Positions 25,043-33,743 are shown, numbered from the stretch's first letter. The stretch is 64,000 nt of DNA from Paenibacillus glacialis (GCF_001637205.1 NZ_LVJH01000074.1:62001-126000); one strand, 5' to 3'. Numbers and translations: made by a program. Notes: generated by a model from the letters alone, not told the origin.

Positions 25043-25459
25043 CTAATCCTGAGAAAAACCAAAAAACTTGCTAAGTGGTATTACGTTATATTCCTGATAT
25101 CCTTTAATTCGTAATAAACCATTTAAAGCAACATCATAATCATTCTCTTTTTTAAAGAGAACCGTTACATTACAATGTGCTAATGCAACATGATCTGCAA
25201 GATGTTCGGCAATTTGGTAAAATATCTTTTCGTCAATCTCTTCTAAATCATAAGAAGAATACACGTAAGCTGTTATGTGGTTTTCCTTTCTGTCCTCTCC
25301 AATTCCATCTTCCAGCCAAGGAAAATCATCATCGGTACTTGGACGATGTTCATCAACAAGGATGATCCGGCATTCCTTATCATTAAACTTAATATCCCAT
25401 GCCTCCAAATCCTTTAATCTTATAATTCTTTGTAATCCACTTAAAAAACCAATATCCAT
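25043..25459 (-). CDS. Unknown protein, 138 aa, in AT-rich island
   Basis: The start is ATG 25459, seven bases after AAAGGA. The frame extends 21 codons upstream but over the promoter. The protein starts MDIGFLSGLQRIIRLKDL and is soluble and acidic with alternating strand/helix composition (ITAYVYSSYDLEEID, NVTVLFKKENDYDV, CRIILVDEHRPSTDDDFPW). I know no family. It is a single-gene transcript: promoter at 25495-25522, terminator at 24878-24903. The AT-rich codon use differs from the flanking housekeeping genes, consistent with recent acquisition. Confidence 0.55.
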   Translation of the reverse strand: MDIGFLSGLQRIIRLKDLEAWDIKFNDKECRIILVDEHRPSTDDDFPWLEDGIGEDRKENHITAYVYSSYDLEEIDEKIFYQIAEHLADHVALAHCNVTVLFKKENDYDVALNGLLRIKGYQEYNVIPLSKFFGFSQD

Positions 25460-25494
25460 ATAACATTCCTTTCGAAAAACGGAATTAAAGTTGC

Positions 25495-25522
25495 TGTATA
25501 CTTTCCCCAACATCAAACCCAA
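25495..25522 (-). promoter_or_regulatory. Promoter for the 138-residue unknown gene
   Basis: On the minus strand TTGGGT and TATACA are 16 bases apart, about 35 bases before the start codon. Confidence 0.5.
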
Positions 25523-25853
25523 TATTTTCCGTTAAGTATTACATATAGATAAATATTGGTATATAGTATTTAATTACTTGGTTTATGTATTTTCTATTTC
25601 GACAAACAATATCGCAATCTTCAATATTGGTAGAACGATTTTGTTAAGGCAATCCAATAAAAGGATGCCCCTAAGCAACTCTTCGAAGATTATCATGATA
25701 AAGATTTTTTATTTTCGCTACGATGACGGTTATCCATTTAACACACACACGTTACAGAAAAGATGCAACAAAATGCGGAGGATAAAATCAATAATCATTA
25801 TGCGGACATCAACTCATTGGAGAAAATGTGATTGTTTCGTGATTTTATAATAA
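25523..25853. other. AT-rich stretch without a supported gene
   Basis: One plus-strand frame of 90 codons (25578-25850) is open, but it has no ribosome site and low-complexity, stop-avoiding AT-rich composition (for example RRIKSIIIMRTSTHWRKCDCF). I regard it as chance. No repeats or RNA signals were found. Confidence 0.4.
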
Positions 25854-25881
25854 ATAAGAGACTCCAAATGGAGTCTCTTAT
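25854..25881 (-). terminator. Terminator of the YtxH gene
   Basis: ATAAGAGACTCCA and TGGAGTCTCTTAT form a near-perfect 13-base-pair stem with a two-base centre. It is 20 bases after the stop. Confidence 0.85.
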
Positions 25882-25901
25882 CCTTGATACATCAATGTTT
25901 T

Positions 25902-26252
25902 TTAGTTCTCCGAGCTTAAGTTAACTAGATCAAATGCATCTAACTCTGGATCCTCTTGTATGGATGAAACTTCAACCTTCTTATCTAATATTTCATTCTT
26001 ACCATGCCGCCATGATTGAATATCTTGAACAATATCACTGGCTTTAGTCTTCACGATTCCATATATATTGGCACTCTGCTCACCAGCCACACTCACCAGC
26101 TCTTGCGTCTTACTACTTACCTGACGTGTTTTGTCTACAATATCCTTACGCAATTCCGTTCCTTGTTTCGGTGCTAATAGTAATGCTGTAACCGACCCAA
26201 CGACACTACCTACTAAAGCCCCCCATAAGAAGCCTTTGTTATTATCATTCAT
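25902..26252 (-). CDS. YtxH domain-containing protein
   Basis: 116 residues. The N-terminal glycine-rich membrane helix FLWGALVGSVVGSVTALLLAPKQGTELRKDI is the YtxH/gas-vesicle-GvpP-like signature (G-rich helix followed by APKSGxELRxxI). The rest is a helical, coiled-coil cytoplasmic region. In B. subtilis YtxH is a general stress protein next to DUF948 genes; no DUF948 partner is here. AGGAGAG gives the ribosome site. Confidence 0.88.
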   Translation of the reverse strand: MNDNNKGFLWGALVGSVVGSVTALLLAPKQGTELRKDIVDKTRQVSSKTQELVSVAGEQSANIYGIVKTKASDIVQDIQSWRHGKNEILDKKVEVSSIQEDPELDAFDLVNLSSEN

Positions 26253-26278
26253 CGTTCATCTCTCCTTCTTCCTTAGCT

Positions 26279-26413
26279 TTAGACTCGCTGTCTTGATAGA
26301 GCATCTTGTATGGCTCTTATCATAAGAACGGGCGAATGCCTATTTGTTAATTGCATTATAGTCAGAAGGAGCATGTCTTGACACTCGGGACAACGTAAAA
26401 ATGATTCTTTCAC
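26279..26413 (-). CDS. Possible 44-aa zinc-ribbon-like small ORF
   Basis: GTG 26413 starts directly after the stop of the DUF4261 gene (TAAGTG). The product begins VKESFLRCPECQDM and continues to a basic C-terminus ALSRQRV. One C-x-x-C pair is visible. There is no good Shine-Dalgarno site, so only stop-start coupling supports it. It may be chance. Confidence 0.25.
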   Translation of the reverse strand: MKESFLRCPECQDMLLLTIMQLTNRHSPVLMIRAIQDALSRQRV

Positions 26414-27319
26414 TTATGATAGGTTGTTAAGTTGATTCGCATCATGAGCATTAAGATCCAGAACGACACGTGGCGGAACAACTAATGCATGTTGGTGCTC
26501 ACATAAATAAGCCTTATTAGAAGATGTTCCGATGGATTCTCCATCATGAATAATATCACCCTGATCATATAAGTATTTGGATATCACGAGTAAATCACGT
26601 CCTACTCCACTAGGATCCAAATCATAGAAGTGACATTGTAAATCTGGAATACCTAATGCAGATAATCCAAGTGTATCCATAATCATTTCCTTTTCTTTAC
26701 CTGTACTATACAGACGAAGATTTACGGCACCATACAACTTCTCACCTTGCTCAACAGCTTTCAAATAAGCATTGGGTTCAACTAGTTTATCACTAGTATG
26801 CCAGAATATGGCCTTGCAAGGTGTACATTCTAGAATGGCTTGTACTACCCCTAGTATGAGTTCGAAACGTTCCTTATAGGGTAGTTCTTCCGCAAATAGA
26901 TCATGGACACGAACACTATATTTACAATTACTTATCGTTGCGCTTGCATTCTGCCAATGAAAAGATTGCTGAAGTGCGCTATCGAAACGATTGGTTTCTT
27001 GAATGTTATGTGGTTCGTAAATGCAGCTTTGAGCGGTCACAACATCTCCATCATCATAAGTAACTTTATGATTCAGATGGAAAAAGATCAAAGGCTGTGA
27101 CTCAACGGCTTCCAGTTCAAAAGAAGTAGGTCCATGTTTGGCTGCGTCTGAAACTTTAACAGCCCCAGTGTAGGTTTCCATAGCCGTAAGAAGTTTCTCA
27201 CTTGATAAATTGGGTAGTTCTTCATATAAGAATTCAACTGTATATAGTGGCTCAAATCCAGAAACTTCACTGTCATTTATTTCTTCTTGATTTTCGTTCA
27301 TGTTTTCTTCAGAGGTCAT
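26414..27319 (-). CDS. DUF4261 domain-containing protein
   Basis: 301 residues, soluble and acidic at the N-terminus (MTSEENMNENQEEINDSE). The body begins LYTVEFLYEELPNLS, includes QSCIYEPHNIQETN, then the DUF4261-like C-terminal half CKAIFWHTSDKLVEPNAYLKA, TLGLSALGIPDLQCHFYDLDPSGV and ends with AYLCEHQHALVVPPRVVLDL. The family is uncharacterised but common near polymorphic-toxin and stress genes in Firmicutes. It lies 16 bases after the DUF86 gene on the same strand, so they may be co-transcribed. Confidence 0.65.
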   Translation of the reverse strand: MTSEENMNENQEEINDSEVSGFEPLYTVEFLYEELPNLSSEKLLTAMETYTGAVKVSDAAKHGPTSFELEAVESQPLIFFHLNHKVTYDDGDVVTAQSCIYEPHNIQETNRFDSALQQSFHWQNASATISNCKYSVRVHDLFAEELPYKERFELILGVVQAILECTPCKAIFWHTSDKLVEPNAYLKAVEQGEKLYGAVNLRLYSTGKEKEMIMDTLGLSALGIPDLQCHFYDLDPSGVGRDLLVISKYLYDQGDIIHDGESIGTSSNKAYLCEHQHALVVPPRVVLDLNAHDANQLNNLS

Positions 27320-27335
27320 ACATTAACGCGCTCCT

Positions 27336-27770
27336 TTATGATCGTACAGCACCCAATTCCTGATTCAAATACCCTCTTACAGAAGAGGCGAATTCATTCA
27401 GAATGGCTGGAAGTACGCTTGTGAGAGGGTGAAGAGACGATCGATCCCATTCGTAATAACTCTGTACCAATGGTTTGCGAAGCTGGACTAACTGAACCAA
27501 GGAAGCATGTATTGTGCTATTAAACACTTTTTCCTGATGCGTAATATCAAGAATATCTTCATAACTGCTAGCATCACGCATGATAAATCCATCAATAAGA
27601 TAGCTACCGATATCCGTTACGACCTCGATGGCTAAATGTAAAGCTCTCTCTTGCACAAACCCCAAGATGAGACCTCCATCCCATTCTTCTGTTACTGTGT
27701 GCAAACCCGCTACAATATCAGGAATCGCATGTAATCGTCTCTCGATCTGTTCTCTATTGACATAGTACAC
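27336..27770 (-). CDS. DUF86/HepT-like protein (YutE family)
   Basis: 144 residues, all helical. The hallmarks are MYYVNREQIERRLHAIPD, ERALHLAIEVVTDIGSYLIDGFIMRDASSYEDILDIT, and LRKPLVQSYYEWD, which aligns with the HepT catalytic block (R-x-x-L-V-H-x-Y). In HepT toxins that histidine is needed for RNase/AMPylation-linked function; here it is Gln, as I recall also for chromosomal YutE. No MntA-type nucleotidyltransferase antitoxin partner is adjacent, so it is probably a housekeeping member rather than a toxin. Confidence 0.75.
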   Translation of the reverse strand: MYYVNREQIERRLHAIPDIVAGLHTVTEEWDGGLILGFVQERALHLAIEVVTDIGSYLIDGFIMRDASSYEDILDITHQEKVFNSTIHASLVQLVQLRKPLVQSYYEWDRSSLHPLTSVLPAILNEFASSVRGYLNQELGAVRS

Positions 27771-27816
27771 AGCTTTACCCCCATTAAATATGTGTTAACG
27801 GTCATGTTCTTTTATT

Positions 27817-28104
27817 TTATAACTCATAGTCTACTGCGATAGAACTTTCCTTAAACTCGTTCATATGTTTGATGACTTCTTGATGTACTGGATGAACTTG
27901 ATAGGCTTGAAGATCTTCTAACGATTGTACTTCTGTGAGGAGAGATATATCATATGATCGTTCCGAACGAATAACATCTATCCCAACTTCCAAAGATATA
28001 AGCTGAGGTATTCTACCTTCCATATCGCGTAGTACATTTGCCATCCTAAGAACACTTTCCGGAGAACTATCCTTTAATTTAAAGAATACAATATGTTTTA
28101 TCAT
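27817..28104 (-). CDS. Dabb-family stress-responsive alpha/beta-barrel protein
   Basis: 95 residues with the dimeric ferredoxin-like pattern: MIKHIVFFKLKD, LISLEVGIDVIRSERSYDISLLTEVQSLEDLQAYQVHPVHQEVIKHM. The conserved H (KHIVFF) and the YQxHPxHxxV block mark the Dabb family, small proteins with roles from stress response to polyketide cyclisation. Cytoplasmic; function unknown here. Confidence 0.88.
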   Translation of the reverse strand: MIKHIVFFKLKDSSPESVLRMANVLRDMEGRIPQLISLEVGIDVIRSERSYDISLLTEVQSLEDLQAYQVHPVHQEVIKHMNEFKESSIAVDYEL

Positions 28105-28185
28105 CGAATACCCCTGTCTTCTTAATTAATATAGGTTCACCAAAAATATAACATACCACATGCTATTGGGAAAGAAGCTTGTCAT

Positions 28186-28617
28186 CTAAGAATTGTCTTT
28201 GTCATCATCTTGATTTTCCTTATTCTTCAGGATTTTAATAATTCGTGTTACTTTATTAGGGAGCGGTAAGCCCAAGCGACCGTAATTCTCGGTTATAGAT
28301 ATCAACTCATTCGCCATGTAGAAGTAGATAGCTCCGCTTTTTACAACACCCAAATCCTGACCCAGTATGATGTCGATCTGATGAGCTAGAAGGATGACAA
28401 GGAACATTAAAGCTTTCCGAGTTATACCCCAGAACCCAATTTTACTATTAAGCCCAGTTTTATCCTTAATGGCTGCTAATACTCCTGTGATATAATCGAT
28501 AATAATAATGACTAGGAAAATATTCAGTAAGTCACTCCAACCTCCAAAGGTAAATGCAAGCACAACGCCAGCAAAACCACTTGCACTTTGTAGTACTAGT
28601 ATGTTCATTTCCACCAC
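28186..28617 (-). CDS. Phage-type holin (holin_4/toxin-secretion family)
   Basis: 143 residues with three to four hydrophobic helices (FAGVVLAFTFGGW, LLNIFLVIIIIDYITGVLAAI, KALMFLVILLAHQIDIILG) and a charged C-terminus ending NKENQDDDKDNS. The IDYITGVLAAIKDKTGLNSKIGFWGITRKALMF block is the holin_4 (TcdE/phi29-like) signature. No endolysin, tail or terminase gene is next to it, so it is a domesticated or orphan holin, as in several Bacillus chromosomes. Confidence 0.88.
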   Translation of the reverse strand: MVEMNILVLQSASGFAGVVLAFTFGGWSDLLNIFLVIIIIDYITGVLAAIKDKTGLNSKIGFWGITRKALMFLVILLAHQIDIILGQDLGVVKSGAIYFYMANELISITENYGRLGLPLPNKVTRIIKILKNKENQDDDKDNS

Positions 28618-28804
28618 TCCTCCCTAAAAAACATCTCATGCTGTATCATATGAAGAGTATTCCTAGGTTGGGAAGCCGTTTGTCATTGATTTACTAGATT
28701 TATAGAGTCATTTGAGTTGATTTATGCGATAGGTCTGTTTTACTATTGATACTTCCTCTATAAATAGAGTAAAATTTATAATAAAAAAAAATATCGGAGG
28801 AAAT

Positions 28805-29398
28805 ATGCCTACACAACCAGAAAAACATTCAATCCAGGCGTGGTCCCTGATCAATCGCAAGTATTTAGGAAAAGGCGTTCGTGTCAAACGTTTCCGTAAA
28901 CCAACACGTTGCCAAATACGTAATCGTGTTCTACTCGCAATATTAATGGCTAATGACATCAAGCTGTCTTATTTGGCTGAGAAGCTCTCTGTTTCATCAA
29001 GAAGTGTAAGTGCTTGGGTATATGAAGGAAGGGTTCCCGGCAAGAAAAACATGGAAAAAGTATGTGAGTACTTGGGATATCCTCGACATATTCTATTTAA
29101 TGAAGCTCTCCTTGAGAAAAGTCCCATCATCTGCCAGCCTGAACGTTCCAGATTTATGCGCAGAACGCTGACTCGTTCTCCTGTGAGCAACAAGATACTA
29201 ACAGGACTTTGCATGGTTCATGACCTATCCGTAAGTGATGTGAGTGAATGGATTAGCGTTCATCCTGGCACTTTCCGTAAGTGGTTACATCAAGGAGCAT
29301 TACCATCATTGACATTCCAAGAAAAAACAGAAGACTTCTTCCGCATTCCTAAAACCATCCTCTTCGCAGACGTCGTGTTGAAGGATAAATCCCTTTAA
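28805..29398 (+). CDS. Protein with two tandem helix-turn-helix repeats
   Basis: 197 residues with a basic N-terminus. Two related units are visible: residues ~40-107 (VLLAILMANDIKLSYLAEKLSV...GYPRHILFNEALLEKS) and ~131-197 (ILTGLCMVHDLSVSDVSEWISV...RIPKTILFADVVLKDKS). Each is an XRE/Cro-like helix-turn-helix followed by the same P-x-x-ILF-x-x-x-(V/L)LxxKS tail, so an internal duplication made a two-headed DNA-binding protein. The start is ATG 28805 after CGGAGG. It is a likely transcription regulator of unknown target and is followed by repeat copy 3. Confidence 0.65.
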   Translation: MPTQPEKHSIQAWSLINRKYLGKGVRVKRFRKPTRCQIRNRVLLAILMANDIKLSYLAEKLSVSSRSVSAWVYEGRVPGKKNMEKVCEYLGYPRHILFNEALLEKSPIICQPERSRFMRRTLTRSPVSNKILTGLCMVHDLSVSDVSEWISVHPGTFRKWLHQGALPSLTFQEKTEDFFRIPKTILFADVVLKDKSL

Positions 29399-29399
29399 C

Positions 29400-29497
29400 A
29401 CGGCTGCGCCGTCCTTCTCTAAGGGCGGCACCCGTTTCAGCAGGAATATAAGGAATAGAGTATCAATCAAAGTGAAACTTATACTGTCTTATATTTT
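29400..29497 (+). repeat. Dispersed repeat, copy 3 (GC-rich module plus core)
   Basis: It begins two bases after a stop codon. The GC module ACGGCTGCGCCGT is a perfect small hairpin, followed by a second GC-rich arm AGGGCGGCACCCGTTTCA, then the core AATATAAGGAATAGAG...CTTATACTGTCTTATATT. Relative to copies 1 and 2 the core has a six-base insertion (TCAAAG repeated near ATCAA). Confidence 0.8.
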
Positions 29498-29513
29498 AAA
29501 TATCTAAACAAAT

Positions 29514-29557
29514 AACCTCTGAATACCCTTAATGGAATATGGTATTCAGAGGTTTTT
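29514..29557 (+). terminator. Terminator of the tandem-HTH gene
   Basis: AACCTCTGAATACC pairs with GGTATTCAGAGGTT across a 13-base loop and is followed by TTT. Confidence 0.85.
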
Positions 29558-29662
29558 CAAGTATATCCATAAAGATACTGCAATTTCATAAAAGCTGTGC
29601 TAACATTACTCATTGTTTAGAGTATTCAAAGCAAAAATTATACATACATAAGAAGGAGTACT

Positions 29663-31048
29663 ATGACACACACAAAACACCAAGAATTCAATCTCCTCAA
29701 GTTAACTTGGCCGATATTTCTAGAACTGTTCTTATTCATGCTCATGGGTAGCGTAGATACATTTATGATCAGTTCTGTGTCTGACAATGCTGTATCCGGC
29801 GTTGGTGCAGCGAATCAGATCATTTCCATTGCTATTCTGGTACTTAGTGTGATTGGAAATGGTGCAGCCATTGTTATATCCCAATTTCTCGGATCAAGGA
29901 AGCCACTTGAGGCTGCTCAAGTAACAGGGAATTCAATCACACTCAATCTGTTAATAGGATTTATTCTAAGTGCCGTACTACTGCTCTTTGGTGGAAGTTT
30001 ATTGTCTGCGCTAAATGTGAAAGGTGATATGTACCTTTATGCACAGTCGTATCTGAACATTGTCGGAGGTTTTATTTTCTTACAGGCATTAATAAATGCA
30101 TTGGCAGCAACCATCCGTACACACGGCTTTACTAAACAGACGATGATCGTCTCATTGCTGATGAACCTCATTCATGTCGTAGGTAATTATGCGTTAATCT
30201 TTGGTCACTTTGGCCTTCCTGCGTTAGGTGTCCAAGGTGCAGCCATTTCTACAGTAGTAAGTCGATTTATCTGCCTTATCTTATTCTTTCTACTGCTTAA
30301 TAGAATTATGGATGTGCGTGTAAAGTGGTCCTATTACATTCGTCTTTCCAAACAACATGTGCAAAAAATACTCAAAATCGGCATCCCGTCCGGTTTTGAA
30401 CAAATTACCTATCAGTCCTGCCAGCTCGTATTTACACTCTATGTAACCTATTTGGGCGCTGAAGCTATGGCTACCCGCCAGTATGCGGTAAATATCTCTA
30501 GCTATATCTTTTTATTCAGTTTAGCCGTGTCCATGGGGACCTCCATTATCGTTGGGCACCTCGTTGGTGCAAAACGGACAGAGGAAGCATATAGGCGTGT
30601 ATTTACAAGCGTCAAATGGGCACTGCTAGTTACGGTCATTATCGATGGGATAATCATCTTCTTCCGCGTACCACTATTTGGCCTCTTTACGAATAACGAG
30701 AGTATTATCATGATGGGCGCCCAAGTGATTCTGCTCAGCATCTTCCTAGAGACTGGGAGAACGTGTAATCTGGTCATTATCAACTCATTGCGTGCATCTG
30801 GCGATGCTAAGTTCCCCGTGTACATGGGCCTGATTTCGATGGTCTGCATGAGCTTACCGCTCGGTTATGTGTTAGTGTTCCAACTTCATCTTGGCCTTGC
30901 TGGGGTGTGGATCGCCATCTCCTGCGACGAATGGCTACGAGCCATCATTATGTTCTTCCGCTGGAAGAGCAGAGCTTGGGAAAAGCATGGACTCATTCAA
31001 CACGAGACTGTGGAGAGTAACGATTCTACCGTAGCGACTGTGAATTAA
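29663..31048 (+). CDS. MATE-family efflux transporter
   Basis: 461 residues, about 12 membrane helices, exchanging cations for drugs or metabolites. MATE patterns: LTWPIFLELFLFMLMGSVDTFMIS near the N-terminus, GAANQIISIAILVLSVIGNGAAIVISQ, and the mid-protein half-repeat KILKIGIPSGFEQITYQSCQLV with ATRQYAVNISS. RBS AAGGAG precedes the ATG. The substrate is unknown. A T-rich hairpin ends the gene against convergent pstB. Confidence 0.92.
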   Translation: MTHTKHQEFNLLKLTWPIFLELFLFMLMGSVDTFMISSVSDNAVSGVGAANQIISIAILVLSVIGNGAAIVISQFLGSRKPLEAAQVTGNSITLNLLIGFILSAVLLLFGGSLLSALNVKGDMYLYAQSYLNIVGGFIFLQALINALAATIRTHGFTKQTMIVSLLMNLIHVVGNYALIFGHFGLPALGVQGAAISTVVSRFICLILFFLLLNRIMDVRVKWSYYIRLSKQHVQKILKIGIPSGFEQITYQSCQLVFTLYVTYLGAEAMATRQYAVNISSYIFLFSLAVSMGTSIIVGHLVGAKRTEEAYRRVFTSVKWALLVTVIIDGIIIFFRVPLFGLFTNNESIIMMGAQVILLSIFLETGRTCNLVIINSLRASGDAKFPVYMGLISMVCMSLPLGYVLVFQLHLGLAGVWIAISCDEWLRAIIMFFRWKSRAWEKHGLIQHETVESNDSTVATVN

Positions 31049-31093
31049 TTAACTTTAGCGATTTAGCCTACGGTTAAATGATAACTCTATAAC

Positions 31094-31132
31094 AAAAGAG
31101 ACGAAATCCTTATTAAAGGTTTCGTCTCTTTT
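31094..31132. terminator. Bidirectional terminator between MATE and pstB genes
   Basis: AAAAGAGACGAAA and TTTCGTCTCTTTT form the stem, with inner CCTT/AAGG pairs; runs of A and T serve both strands. Confidence 0.9.
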
Positions 31133-31147
31133 GTATATGCAGCAGCA

Positions 31148-31906
31148 TCATCCAAACCGACCTGATATATATTCTTGTGTATTTGGATTCGTTGGATTGG
31201 TAAAAATGATATCTGTCTTATCATATTCCATAACGCTTCCTAAATAGAAATATGCTGAATAATCAGATATTCTTGCAGCCTGCTGCATGTTATGTGTAAC
31301 AATAACCACACTTAATTCTTTCTTCAATTCTACAATTAATTCTTCTACCTTCGCAGTGGACACAGGATCAAGTGCAGATGCTGGTTCATCCAGTAACAGA
31401 ATACGAGGACTAACGGATAATGCCCGCGCAATACATAGACGTTGTTGTTGACCTCCAGATAGTGATAAAGCAGATTGCTTCAAACGATCCTTCACTTCAT
31501 CCCACAATGCCGCTTTCCTTAAGCTGCTTTCAACGATTTCATCTAATTTCTTTCTATCCTTAATCCCGTGATATTTCGGTCCAAAAGCAATATTATCATA
31601 AATTGATTTATAAAAAGGATTCGGACGCTGCCATACCATCCCTATCTTTTGTCTTAATTCAATCACGTCGGTGCCTGGCGCATTGATATCTTGACCATCA
31701 ATCCATATTTGCCCGGTAATTCTGGAGCCTTCGATATTATCATTCATGCGGTTCAACGAGCGTAGGAATGTGGATTTACCACATCCAGAAGGACCGATCA
31801 AAGCCGTAACACTTTGTTCGGGGAAATTCATATCTATATTCTTTACAGCTTCATATTTTCCATAAAAAACACTTAAGTTCTCCGTTCGAAAGGTAGATTG
31901 CATCAT
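31148..31906 (-). CDS. pstB: Phosphate ABC transporter ATPase
   Basis: 252 residues, powers Pi import with PstSCA. Walker [10 protein letters not shown], PstB-typical [19 protein letters not shown], signature [15 protein letters not shown], Walker [17 protein letters not shown] and switch [13 protein letters not shown]. It ends EYISGRFG, the standard PstB end. It starts 10 bases after pstA stops and is the last gene of the operon; no phoU follows. An ATG directly after GGGGGGAC is used (31906 or 31903). Confidence 0.97.
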   Translation of the reverse strand: MMQSTFRTENLSVFYGKYEAVKNIDMNFPEQSVTALIGPSGCGKSTFLRSLNRMNDNIEGSRITGQIWIDGQDINAPGTDVIELRQKIGMVWQRPNPFYKSIYDNIAFGPKYHGIKDRKKLDEIVESSLRKAALWDEVKDRLKQSALSLSGGQQQRLCIARALSVSPRILLLDEPASALDPVSTAKVEELIVELKKELSVVIVTHNMQQAARISDYSAYFYLGSVMEYDKTDIIFTNPTNPNTQEYISGRFG

Positions 31907-31916
31907 TAAGTCCCCC

Positions 31917-32813
31917 CTATTCCACTACTTTAGATGCTGTGAAAGCTCGATATAATACTCTTCCTAGCCATCTAGCTGATAAATTAAAGATAAGTACTAG
32001 GATTACCAATACAGCTGAAGCTCCGGCGGCAATCGCCATTGCATCTGGTGCAAGACCTTCACTATTAATTTTCCAGATATGAACGGCCAATGTCTCGGCT
32101 GGACGGAATGGATTAATCGGTGACGTAGGACTGAGTGGATTCCAATTCGTGAAGTCTAGTCTTGGTGTAGACATTCCTGCCGTAAACAGAAGCGCTGCAG
32201 CTTCTCCAAATACTCTACCTGCGGCGAGGACGGTCCCTGTCACAAGATTAGGTATAGCGACTGGCAATAGTATTGACACTATAATTTTCCACTTCGATAG
32301 ACCCAAGGCAAGACCTGCCTCTTTCTGTTCCTTTGGAACCCCTCGAAAAGCTTGTTCCGTGATACGTACCATGAGCGGAAGATTGAAAATCGTCAGCACA
32401 AGTGCACCCGAGAATAGTGAGAATCCGAATCCAAATGTATTTACGATAAGTAACAAACCAAACAAACCAACTACGATGGAAGGAAAAGAAGAAAGCACCT
32501 CAACCACGAGTCGAATTCCGCTAGTAATCTTCCCTGGCTTCGCATATTCCGCCATATATATACCCGCTCCCAGACCAAGTGGAATGGTAATAATGAGCGT
32601 TAGAACGAGTAAGAAGAGTGAGTTAAATAATTGTGGTCCAATCCCACCACCTGCTCTGATCGTCTGAGGAACAGAAGTTAGGAACGACCAACTAATATGA
32701 CTAAGTCCCCGAAATAGGATAAACCCTAACAATCCCAGTAATACGGCAACAATAATTGAGGCAAAAGTTACGATAACGCCTGTGGCAATCTTATCTGCTG
32801 TTCTTGGTTTCAT
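31917..32813 (-). CDS. pstA: Phosphate ABC transporter permease PstA
   Basis: 298 residues, six membrane helices. The permease EAA-type loop is seen as [32 protein letters not shown], followed by [23 protein letters not shown], typical of PstA. Its start overlaps the pstC stop by four bases (ATGA), a sign of coupled translation. Confidence 0.96.
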   Translation of the reverse strand: MKPRTADKIATGVIVTFASIIVAVLLGLLGFILFRGLSHISWSFLTSVPQTIRAGGGIGPQLFNSLFLLVLTLIITIPLGLGAGIYMAEYAKPGKITSGIRLVVEVLSSFPSIVVGLFGLLLIVNTFGFGFSLFSGALVLTIFNLPLMVRITEQAFRGVPKEQKEAGLALGLSKWKIIVSILLPVAIPNLVTGTVLAAGRVFGEAAALLFTAGMSTPRLDFTNWNPLSPTSPINPFRPAETLAVHIWKINSEGLAPDAMAIAAGASAVLVILVLIFNLSARWLGRVLYRAFTASKVVE

Positions 32814-33715
32814 AACTGATGTCTCCTTTCCAAGAGCCTAACAACAATGACGAATATGAAGGTCATAACCATGAGTGCAAGAGCCATGCTCCATAGCGCA
32901 TTATTTTGGACAGATCCCATAACCGTATTTCCCATATTCAACGTAATGACACTCGTAAGTGTGGATGCTGATTCAAATAAGGAACGAGGTACATGTGGCG
33001 CATTACCTATAACCATTTGAACGGCTAACGCCTCACCAAATGCACGCGCCATTCCTAGGACTACCCCAGTCAATAAAGAGGGCATAACCGTTGGTATAAT
33101 CACGCTGTAGATCGTCTGCCATCTTGTAGCACCTAACGCATAAGAAGACTCCTTCAATCCTTTAGGAAGTGAACTAAGTGCGTCACTTGCAATACTCGTG
33201 ATCGTCGGTAGAATCATAACCGAAAGTACGAGTGAACCTGCTGCAATCCCGATTCCTTGACCAGGAAATACATCACGAAATAATGGTACAATAACGCTTA
33301 ATCCCACGAAACCATACACGACCGAAGGAATTCCTGCTAATAGTTCAATAACAGGTTGCAAAAGTCTCTTTCCCCAAGATGGAACGATTTCGTTCATGAA
33401 AAGCGCAGCACATATGCTTAATGGACTTGCAATGAGAGCAGCTAATAGTGACGTGGCAAAGGAACCCACAATAAACGGAAGTGCCCCAAATACAGGGTTA
33501 TCGCCATTGGGATCCCACTTCGTACCAAATAAGAAATCACCCACATTAACGCCATCTTTAATAAAGGTTGTAAGTCCCTTGGATGCTACGAAATACATCA
33601 TAGAAACGATAACAATCACTAAGAGAGATACACAAAAGGTTGTATAAATTCGTCCAATCCAATCTTCCAAATGATGCTTCTTGATGAGGACAGGCGATCC
33701 ATTATTTGATTTCAT
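32810..33715 (-). CDS. pstC: Phosphate ABC transporter permease PstC
   Basis: 301 residues, six helices. PstC patterns: FLFGTKWDPNGDNPVFGALPFIVGS, LLAGIPSVVYGFVGL and the EAA loop ALSSLPKGLKESSYALGATRWQTIYSVIIP, then GMARAFGEALAVQMVIGN. It follows pstS by about 90 bases with a hairpin between, and overlaps pstA by four bases. Confidence 0.96.
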   Translation of the reverse strand: MKSNNGSPVLIKKHHLEDWIGRIYTTFCVSLLVIVIVSMMYFVASKGLTTFIKDGVNVGDFLFGTKWDPNGDNPVFGALPFIVGSFATSLLAALIASPLSICAALFMNEIVPSWGKRLLQPVIELLAGIPSVVYGFVGLSVIVPLFRDVFPGQGIGIAAGSLVLSVMILPTITSIASDALSSLPKGLKESSYALGATRWQTIYSVIIPTVMPSLLTGVVLGMARAFGEALAVQMVIGNAPHVPRSLFESASTLTSVITLNMGNTVMGSVQNNALWSMALALMVMTFIFVIVVRLLERRHQL

Positions 33716-33743
33716 AATTGTCCTACTTTCTTAAAGTGAAAAT

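Noticed and set aside
24859-25062. 67-codon basic frame on the minus strand
   Set aside because: It runs through a clear terminator (24878-24903) and overlaps the 138-aa gene; composition is that of AT-rich non-coding DNA.
25578-25850. 90-codon plus-strand frame in the AT-rich gap
   Set aside because: No ribosome site or recognisable motif; probably chance in low-GC sequence.
28186-28617. Holin as evidence of a prophage here
   Set aside because: No other phage structural or lysis gene adjoins it; orphan holins of this type are common in Bacillales.
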